Source: an uncultured Verrucomicrobiota bacterium
GTDB lineage: Bacteria; Verrucomicrobiota; Verrucomicrobiia; Opitutales; Opitutaceae
Direction of reading: 5' to 3'
NCBI GenBank assembly: GCA_903904685.1
Contig: CAIVDS010000094.1
Location: forward strand, 1-38,550
DNA: 38,550 bases
The translations under genes were made by a program, and so were the position numbers. Shown one piece after another: positions 26,095-31,453 of this stretch. Numbering within the stretch: position 1 is the first letter of the stretch; each line of letters opens with the position of its first letter. The notes under the pieces are model-generated. The model did no database searches, was not told where the DNA came from, and saw only the letters and a program-made list of their open reading frames with translations.

Positions 26095-26413
26095 GAAAAT
26101 CGGGGATTGTTTCAACGCGGCACTGCGGCGGCCGCTCATGGGATCGCGATGGTCACACAACAAAACAGGCCGGACAGGAAAAAAACAGACGAATGTTCAT
26201 CATGGGGGGAAGTAAAAACAATCAGGGGCAAAGATCGGCCTCGCCGAATTCAGCCGCCGGGCCGACACGATCCCCTGGGAAACACTCTGCTTCGTCACCA
26301 AGCGCGTCCCGCGCCTCTACCGCACCACGCTCGGGTTGTAGGCAGCCGCCGCTCGCCTGAACGACCGGCGCCGACTCCTTCGACCCACTGCCGATTCTTT
26401 GGCGAACAGGATT
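26095..26413. other. Gene-poor stretch between the glycan operon and the accessory island
   Basis: This 319-bp stretch should hold the promoter of the minus-strand glycan operon near 26100-26180, but no clear -35/-10 pair or operator palindrome was found. Its right half holds an orphan coding fragment (26216-26341). No terminator with a T tract was seen for the minus-strand genes that end at 26414. Confidence 0.5.
26216..26341 (+). pseudogene. Orphan C-terminal coding fragment, plus strand
   Basis: A frame of 41 codons runs from a TAA (26213-26215) to a TAG (26339-26341). It contains no ATG or GTG start and has host-like G/C third positions. It reads like the end of a normal protein (for example [20 protein letters not shown]). 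No upstream continuation exists in any frame, so I infer the remnant of a gene cut when the island to the right was inserted or rearranged. The family is not recognised. Confidence 0.35.
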
Positions 26414-26653
26414 CTATTTAAAACGGGCGATGCGCTTGGCGCTTCCTTTGCCTTTCAGTTTCCCCGCCAAGGCCGCACGCACAGCGGAAGCGATAGCCGC
26501 ATCGTCATCCGGCTTCACATGGACCTCCTTGGGGGTTCCTTCTGCATCACTGTCGATGACATACTCAGAAGGGTTTCCCCGGAGCACCGTTTGCTTCACC
26601 AAAAGCTTGTTTTCGAACTGATAAATTCTAGCACCGTGTTTTTCGTTTTCCAT
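26414..26653 (-). CDS. Hypothetical protein, 79 residues
   Basis: A small soluble protein, not recognised. The N-terminal half (YQFENKLLVKQTVLRGNP) is predicted beta-like. The middle is acidic (DSDAEG, KPDDDAA) and the C-terminus is basic (GKLKGKGSAKRIARFK). It is the last gene of the minus-strand WYL/AAA/RusA/HNH series, 76 bp after the HNH gene. The gap is longer than others in the series, so it may have its own translation signal, although none is visible. Base composition is AT-richer than the flanking glycan operon. Confidence 0.55.
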   Translation of the reverse strand: MENEKHGARIYQFENKLLVKQTVLRGNPSEYVIDSDAEGTPKEVHVKPDDDAAIASAVRAALAGKLKGKGSAKRIARFK

Positions 26654-26729
26654 TTGAGGTTTGATTATTGGATGTCAGCGAAGCGGACAAAGAGGTAGCC
26701 AACTTCTGCAGCTTATGCGCGTAAAACGA

Positions 26730-27134
26730 TCATCCTGTCCGAATCAGCTCCTTGAACGCTTCTCGTTCCTCACCACGATCAGCCAAAGCCTTCCATTTTT
26801 TAATGAAATTCTCCCACTCAGCTGTCTTCTTCAATGCGTTAAAAAGCACCTCCGGCAAATGCCCCTTTAGGTCGTTCAGATCGTAACAAACGATCTGATG
26901 ACCAGCCTTGGCATTGCCGGGGGCTATATGATCAACCGCCGCATAAAGCGGGTGACATCCCTTACCTCCTTTTACGCACTTTCCGTGTTCCTCTTTATTG
27001 AACTTCAAATCAACTCCAGAAAGAGTGCATTTCCCCTCTTGTTTTTTGATGAGGTTGCGCAGGGCTAGTTTGCCAAGACCCTGCTTGCGACGCACCCACT
27101 CTTCCTGCTCTTCGGTTAAAATATAGTTTTGCAT
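26730..27134 (-). CDS. HNH-endonuclease-like protein
   Basis: A 134-residue protein with a beta-beta-alpha-metal (HNH) layout. The first zinc-knuckle-like turn is GKCTLSGVDL (Cys36). The core Asp68-His69 pair lies in AAVDHIAPGN. The closing Asn and Lys-Gly lie in VCYDLNDLKGHLP (Asn87, Lys90), which corresponds to the usual C-x-x-C-N-x-x-K-G end with some cysteines lost. Between them is a Gly/Cys/Lys-rich insertion (HGKCVKGGKGCHP). A helical tail follows. HNH enzymes nick or cut DNA in restriction, homing, phage packaging and defence. It starts 24 bp after the RusA-like stop and is clearly AT-richer than the glycan genes, which suggests recent acquisition. The active-site reading is moderately sure, the biological role is not. 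Confidence 0.7.
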   Translation of the reverse strand: MQNYILTEEQEEWVRRKQGLGKLALRNLIKKQEGKCTLSGVDLKFNKEEHGKCVKGGKGCHPLYAAVDHIAPGNAKAGHQIVCYDLNDLKGHLPEVLFNALKKTAEWENFIKKWKALADRGEEREAFKELIRTG

Positions 27135-27158
27135 GATAAATGGGGAAGGGATCTGAAT

Positions 27159-27611
27159 TTATTTACGCTTATTCCACTGAGCCTTCATGCACGGTTCAAG
27201 ATAATAGTCATCCGCCCCCTTTAACGTCACCACTTTCTTAGGCAGGGCTTCGACGAAAATTATAAGATGAGCGTCCTCTTCTTTTTCGGCCTTCAACTTG
27301 AGTGTTTCCAGCCAGAGAACAGCTCCGTCTTTGCCGGGAACCTCGGAGAAGATCGTTTCGTTCAAGGCGTCCATCACCGCACTGGCCAAATTATCCACGT
27401 CGGAGCCGTAAGGATGGTCGGCCGGATAGCGATTGGGCGGCAAAACAAAGCGAAGCTCCAACTTGCACGGTCCCTTTATTTTTGGGGTGCGCTTGGTCGC
27501 TTGGATGATGAGCGATTGCCATGCTTTCACCCCGGCTTTGTTTCCGCGCGATTTGAAGGAGCCATAGGCTCCACCCTCTACAATTATCATGTGTGGTATT
27601 GCGCGTCTCAT
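27159..27611 (-). CDS. RusA-like Holliday-junction resolvase family protein
   Basis: RusA-type enzymes are small dimeric nucleases, common on prophages, that resolve four-way DNA junctions. The ATG at 27611 gives 150 residues and starts 17 bases after the ATPase stop; the longer open frame upstream overlaps the ATPase and is rejected. The family core is visible: RFVLPPNRYPADHPYGSDVDN with Asp71 and Asp73-Asn74, then VMDALNETIF and a third acidic position at Asp95 in GKDGAVLW. The spacing parallels the three catalytic aspartates of E. coli RusA (Asp70, Asp72, Asp91). A 25-residue tail beyond the domain (GADDYYLEPCMKAQWNKRK) is not assigned. Activity on junctions is inferred from the motifs. 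In this setting it could be a replication or recombination partner or an effector nuclease. Confidence 0.72.
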   Translation of the reverse strand: MRRAIPHMIIVEGGAYGSFKSRGNKAGVKAWQSLIIQATKRTPKIKGPCKLELRFVLPPNRYPADHPYGSDVDNLASAVMDALNETIFSEVPGKDGAVLWLETLKLKAEKEEDAHLIIFVEALPKKVVTLKGADDYYLEPCMKAQWNKRK

Positions 27612-27628
27612 TTTTGGAATGGTTGATT

Positions 27629-28891
27629 TCAAGGGGAGAATCCCGCCCGCCGCTGACCGGGACTGAAATGGGTCTTCACAATCTGGATGGCATCCATGAC
27701 GACCTCCGGCAAAGGACGCTGCTGCCTCTTCGCCAGCGTCAGGGCCGTCCGCCTTATCTCCGAAAAATGAGCCCCTGTGAGATCTAACCCTTGGCAGGCT
27801 TGAATCATGACAGGCGTCCAAGTCATCTCCGGGAAAATCTTTTCAAGCATTTCCTCGACGACAGCCGGTTCCGGCGGGGCGATGTGGTAGCGACGGTTAA
27901 AACGCATCGGTCGCTTGGCCACGGCATCGTCAATAAGGTCGATGTAATTGGTCGTCGCCACCGTGACCACCGGTTCGCTCCAAGCCTGAATGCCGCTCAG
28001 GAACTGGAGAAACGGCGCCAATCCCGGATTCCGCCCGGTTTTCAGACGGCTTTCGGTGAAGCTGTCCACGTCCTCAAGGATGACAACGCAGGGCGAGAGG
28101 AAGTTGTCGATGAACTCACGAAGCGCCAAAAAATCGACGTAGCCGTAAAGCGTGCAGGCGGTGAACCCTTTCTTGAGCGTGTCGCGAATGACCGCCTGAC
28201 AAATCAAGGACTTGCCGGTGCCGGGCGGACCATACAGGAGGATGCCGTTGCTCTGGTGGACATCGGTGAGCTGAAAGCTGGTGTTATCCTGAATGTCATC
28301 CGCCAGTTTTTCCGGCAGTGAAATCTTCGACCATTCGGTGGTCGGGCAAGGCAGGATGCGCACATCCAACCCGCAGTCCCCGTTTTCAAACAAGAGGTGT
28401 TTGCCCCGATAAGGGTTCTGCGCTCGGACGAGTGTCTTCAGTTCATCCACCAAATCCCCGATGGGAAACCGCGCCGACAAACTTTGGGTCAAATGACTCA
28501 AATCCACCTGATAGCTGAGCAACCGTCCGTTGATGCAGTAGGCGGTGGACCCAAAGCCAAGCAAGGCCACGCTCTCGTTTTCACCCACCGGAAACTCCAC
28601 CGTCAAAGCTTCCCCCGTGATCAAATGGTCGGATGACAGTTCACGCAGGCGTTGCTGAATCACGCATGCCGTCAGTTTGGCCGTGAGCAAATCCGGCGCG
28701 GTCCAGATATGACTCGGTTTACATTCGACCGGCTGGCCTTCCAAAGAATCGCCTCTCCGATCCGGCCTTTCCCGCTGATTTTGGATGATAAGCTTCACGC
28801 CGATCATCCTATCAGGCTGGCTGTGACAACCACGGTCACAGCGGCGATTATTATTTCGCCCGCAGACGTCGCAGAAAGGCTTGAGAGGCAT
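27629..28891 (-). CDS. AAA+ ATPase, BCS1-like, with possible N-terminal zinc motif
   Basis: A 420-residue protein with an N-terminal region of about 200 residues that is not recognised, followed by a classical AAA domain. Walker A is GPPGTGKS (221-228). Walker B is VVILEDVDSF, with the Glu-Asp order of BCS1-like enzymes. Sensor 1 is TVATTN, and the arginine-finger region is KRPMRFNRRYHI. It should form a ring that remodels protein or DNA complexes. If the ATG at 28891 is used, the N-terminus carries FCDVCGRNNNRRCDRGCH, a possible zinc knuckle, and overlaps the WYL gene by 41 bp. If the ATG at 28807 is used, the protein has 392 residues and a 43-bp leader with a palindrome. I cannot decide between them. 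It sits between the regulator and the RusA-like nuclease, so it probably works with the nucleases. Confidence 0.85.
   Translation of the reverse strand: MPLKPFCDVCGRNNNRRCDRGCHSQPDRMIGVKLIIQNQRERPDRRGDSLEGQPVECKPSHIWTAPDLLTAKLTACVIQQRLRELSSDHLITGEALTVEFPVGENESVALLGFGSTAYCINGRLLSYQVDLSHLTQSLSARFPIGDLVDELKTLVRAQNPYRGKHLLFENGDCGLDVRILPCPTTEWSKISLPEKLADDIQDNTSFQLTDVHQSNGILLYGPPGTGKSLICQAVIRDTLKKGFTACTLYGYVDFLALREFIDNFLSPCVVILEDVDSFTESRLKTGRNPGLAPFLQFLSGIQAWSEPVVTVATTNYIDLIDDAVAKRPMRFNRRYHIAPPEPAVVEEMLEKIFPEMTWTPVMIQACQGLDLTGAHFSEIRRTALTLAKRQQRPLPEVVMDAIQIVKTHFSPGQRRAGFSP
28821..28841. repeat. Inverted repeat at the WYL/AAA junction, possible operator or hairpin
   Basis: CTGTGAC (28821-28827), AACCACG, GTCACAG (28835-28841): perfect 7-bp arms around 7 bases, 10 bp after the WYL stop and 13 bp before the ATG at 28807. 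It could be a binding site for the adjacent WYL regulator, an RNA hairpin controlling the ATPase, or chance sequence inside the longer ATPase frame. Confidence 0.5.
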
Positions 28892-29897
28892 CCCTCGTCG
28901 CTTTTTTAAGCTCCGGGGGTGCGATCACGTCCACATGAGGAGCCCAACTTAGCACCCAGCGAAGAATGTCCTGAAGCGCACTCACGGTAAAACGCACTCT
29001 TAACCGTCCACCGGGAAGCAAGGTGTTGCGCTGGGAATGGTGCCACTGCCGCTCGGCGATATGCGAGGCGACGCCCGCATCAAACTCCAACGTCACGGCG
29101 AATCTCCTCTTCCTGCCGAAAAAAATTCCAAAGCTGCCTTTAAGCAGCTTGTGAACGTCGATGTTCGGCGGCGGCGTGAAGCTTGTCTTGGTCAAGACGA
29201 GAGCCTGCATCCGCGAAAGATGAAAAGTCCGCGTGTTGCCGACACCGGGATCGTAGGAGAGGAGATACCACGCGCATTCGTAGGTGAAAAGATGCAGCGG
29301 CCACACTTCCCTTATCCCCGTCTTGTTTTCGCCAGGTTTAGCGTAGGCGAAACGAACCGCCCGACGGGTTTTGATCGCTTTTCCCAACGTGCTCACCGCC
29401 TCCAAATCGAGCGATGCCGCAGGGTATGCCTGCACGGAAACAGAGTGGTGCAGATCATCCATGGATAACGTGACCGTTTCCGGCATCATGGAGCCAAGCT
29501 TGCGGGCGATGGCGCGTAGCTTTTGGGCGGTGCCAAGATTTCCGCCGACAGCGGATGAACGCTCGGCGATAAAAAGAGCGAGCAATTCACCTTCCGTAAT
29601 TTGAATGAACGGAAGGTTTGCCACGGCTTCGGTCAAAAAATAACCGTTACGGGCGCGATCAAACGCAATGGGAAGCTGCTGCCGATCACGCAAGAAATCG
29701 AGGTCACGAAGCACCGTGCGACGGTCAACCTCCAGTCTTTGAACCAGCGTAGAGCAGTTGGGAAAACTCCTCTGCTGTAATTCCTGAACGATCACCTGCA
29801 ACCGCTCCAGCATCGGGCGGGAGAGTGCGCTTTTCACCGTGCGATGGACACCGCCTGCTTCCTTTTTTGGTAATCGTATGGATGTAGGGGCGGTCAT
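28851..29897 (-). CDS. WYL-domain transcriptional regulator
   Basis: A 348-residue DNA-binding protein from the ATG at 29897; in-frame ATGs at 29954, 29975 and 30011 are possible but give a leader without homology features. The winged helix (about 28-92) has LVQRLEVDRRTVLRDLDFLR as recognition region. The WYL domain (about 165-235) has WPLHLFTYECAWYLLSYDPG with Trp210-Tyr211-Leu212 and the basic RTFHLSRM. The C-terminal WCX-like part is at about 263-345. WYL regulators sense nucleotides or nucleic acid and often repress defence operons such as CBASS and BREX; this is family knowledge. Here it heads a series encoding an ATPase and two nuclease-like proteins, which suits a repressor of a toxic module. 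A tandem TAA TAA stop ends the gene. Confidence 0.9.
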   Translation of the reverse strand: MTAPTSIRLPKKEAGGVHRTVKSALSRPMLERLQVIVQELQQRSFPNCSTLVQRLEVDRRTVLRDLDFLRDRQQLPIAFDRARNGYFLTEAVANLPFIQITEGELLALFIAERSSAVGGNLGTAQKLRAIARKLGSMMPETVTLSMDDLHHSVSVQAYPAASLDLEAVSTLGKAIKTRRAVRFAYAKPGENKTGIREVWPLHLFTYECAWYLLSYDPGVGNTRTFHLSRMQALVLTKTSFTPPPNIDVHKLLKGSFGIFFGRKRRFAVTLEFDAGVASHIAERQWHHSQRNTLLPGGRLRVRFTVSALQDILRWVLSWAPHVDVIAPPELKKATRDASQAFLRRLRAK

Positions 29898-30032
29898 GGA
29901 GACGACGGATTGCGGGCATTCTTCGTAAGCGTTGAATCCTCTTAAATCAACCATCAGTGGTTTGATCCCATTCATGCTTCTCAGGGCACGAGAAGAATGC
30001 AGGATCAGCACAGGGCTTCCGAGGCCGCGGGC

Positions 30033-30743
30033 TTACTTGGAGGCGCGGTCGGGGCGGAGCTTGAACTCGATGCGGATGCCGGCGTTGCCTTTGCGACTCG
30101 CGGGCCAGAGAGCGTCCACCGCGTATTGGATCTCGCGGCGCAGCCCCGAGATTTCCTTCACGCGGTCTCCATATCGCGCACGCACGGTCGTCGCATCGGA
30201 CTGGTCGCCGGACTGCGTGGTCTGCACCACCGCGTAGGCGACAAGGGCTTTTTGAAACGCGACGAGGTCCGCCGGCTTCATGCCGGGCAGGGCGTCGGTC
30301 GCGAGGTGGGCGAGGATCGTCTGCGCGGCGCTTTCGAGGGTTACGCGGCTGATCGCGAGGTTGTGGCCGACGAAATATTTGGCGCGCAGGGGGTCGGCTG
30401 CCTTGTATTTGCGCTTGGCCCGCGATTGCACGAGCGAGACGAGGGCGAGCAGGTCGGCGCGGCAGGCGTCTTCGTTTTGCGTGGCGACCTTTCGGTCGGC
30501 GGTCTGGCCTTCGGCGGCGGCGGCGAGGGCGGCGGCTACGGCCAGCCGGACGCGGATGTCGGCGATGAAGGCGGCGTCGATGCCTTCCGTGGCAAGGGCG
30601 GCGGCATAGGCGGGTTTCTCGGCGGTGCCGACGATCTCCCCGGCCAGCAACAGCGCGGCGGCGTGGCGTTGGTTGAGGAGGGAACGGCGGCGCCTGGTCT
30701 TGACCGGCGCGGGCGCGACGGCGGGTTGGGTATCTTCGGGCAT
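30033..30743 (-). CDS. Hypothetical alpha-helical protein, 236 residues
   Basis: Not recognised. It has a basic N-terminus (VKTRRRRSLLNQRH), then alanine-rich helices (AAALLLAGEIVGTA, RLAVAAALAAAAEGQ). A lysine/arginine-rich middle (SRAKRKYKAADPLRAKYFVG) and a C-terminal stretch (YAVDALWPASRKGNAGIRIE) follow. There is no signal peptide, membrane helix or catalytic motif. The third-position GC is high, like the host and unlike the HNH/RusA genes. It is transcribed towards the WYL gene (135-bp gap) and its upstream side faces the 21-bp repeat array. A nucleic-acid-binding structural role is possible from charge alone. It may belong to a lineage-specific family. Confidence 0.7.
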   Translation of the reverse strand: MPEDTQPAVAPAPVKTRRRRSLLNQRHAAALLLAGEIVGTAEKPAYAAALATEGIDAAFIADIRVRLAVAAALAAAAEGQTADRKVATQNEDACRADLLALVSLVQSRAKRKYKAADPLRAKYFVGHNLAISRVTLESAAQTILAHLATDALPGMKPADLVAFQKALVAYAVVQTTQSGDQSDATTVRARYGDRVKEISGLRREIQYAVDALWPASRKGNAGIRIEFKLRPDRASK

Positions 30744-30778
30744 GGCAACGGGGATAAGGCTGGCGTTGATGATCGGCG

Positions 30779-30798
30779 CCGTTCCCGCAGCGGGACGG
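30779..30798. other. GC-rich hairpin in the leader of the 236-residue gene
   Basis: CCGTTCCCGC (30779-30788) and GCGGGACGG (30790-30798) pair with one unpaired T around a one-base centre, and outer GGCGC/GCGC sequence may extend it. It lies 36 bases upstream of the ATG at 30743 on the minus strand and could affect translation; it has no T tract. Confidence 0.3.
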
Positions 30799-30817
30799 AG
30801 GGCGCACCCTCGCCGCG

Positions 30818-31453
30818 ATGCCGCGTCGTCGGATTTCCCGTCAACGCGGTCGAACGCACATCAAGGGCGTTACTTTCAAAAGACTGCGTTCCCGTAAGGT
30901 CAAAGGTTCCCGACGGTGGGTTTTGAGGTAGTTTGGCGTAAAATCAGGCCAAAAAGACGATCTTCTAGCCCTTCTTCGCGAGAACTTGGAGTTTCTGGAT
31001 GAAAACTTAGCACGACTTGGCATAGACTTAGCCAAACTTGGCGAAAACTTAGTGTGACTTGGCGTCCGCATAGCCAAACTTGGCGATGACATAGCATTTC
31101 TTGGCGACAACTTAGCGCGACTTGGCGTTCGCATAGCATCACTTGGCGTCGTAATAGTCCTCCGTGGCGTCGGCATAAGGTTTCTTGGCGAAAACATAGC
31201 ATTCCTTGGCGATCACCTAGCATGGCTTGGCGACCGCATAGCGTGCCTCGGCCAACTCATAGCGTCCCGCCCTAAGTTCATAACATCCCGTCACAAGCCT
31301 CTGGCGTCCCGTCACCGGTTCTTAAGCCTCCGACACCGGTTCATAGGCCGCCACCATGAAAACTTGGCATGCCGTGGCGATCCCACAGCATGCCGTGACG
31401 ACCGCAATGCCAGCCTTTGCGACCGAGAGGGTTCCGTCGTTACGGCAGTTTGA
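30818..31453 (+). pseudogene. Interrupted frame: basic 37-codon ORF plus leucine/glycine heptads
   Basis: An ATG at 30818 opens 37 codons of very basic protein (MPRRRISRQRGRTHIKG, then FKRLRSRKVKGSRRWVLR) ending at TAG 30929-30931. The same frame continues through FGVKSGQKDDLLALLRENLE into the heptad repeats, meets a TGA at 31055-31057, and finally stops at 31451-31453. Both internal stops are one base from TGG. The layout of a basic head and coiled heptad tail would make sense as one protein, so a decayed gene is the simplest reading. There is no second start codon within the heptad part except rare TTG. Alternatively only the 37-residue peptide is real, or the repeats are non-coding. Confidence 0.35.
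30959..31441 (+). repeat. Degenerate 21-bp tandem repeat array, about 23 units
   Basis: Units of exactly 21 bp stay in register across about 480 bp. The best-kept units (31001-31252) share the pattern TTA/ATA-GC-N4-CTTGGC followed by a variable six bases; units to the right decay towards TCCCGTCAC-type sequence. On the plus strand each unit encodes seven residues of the form x-x-(I/L)-A-x-L-G, for example VRIAKLG, DDIAFLG, DNLARLG, DRIACLG. Wobble bases of the alanine codon vary (GCA, GCC, GCG) while GC is kept, which hints at past coding. However, the Leu-Gly codons do not vary, so the evidence is mixed. There are no spacers and no palindromic repeats, so it is not CRISPR. It ends exactly at the stop codon of the large minus-strand gene. 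Confidence 0.85.

Noticed and set aside
30929-31057. Readthrough or recoding of TAG and TGA as tryptophan
   Set aside because: TGA and TAG end ordinary genes in this window (glyA, for example), and no recoding signal is seen; decay is simpler.
30841-31223. Two minus-strand frames (118 and 107 codons) inside the repeat array
   Set aside because: They are open only because the 21-bp unit lacks stops in those frames. Their Ser/Pro/Arg and Arg/Gln/Leu/Cys heptads show no plausible core, and their starts lie inside repeats.
26164-31440. Complete prophage or transposon
   Set aside because: RusA- and HNH-like genes hint at phage ancestry, but there is no integrase, transposase, structural gene or identifiable flanking direct repeat in the window.
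30959-31441. CRISPR array
   Set aside because: Repeats are adjacent with no unique spacers, are not palindromic, and no cas gene is present.
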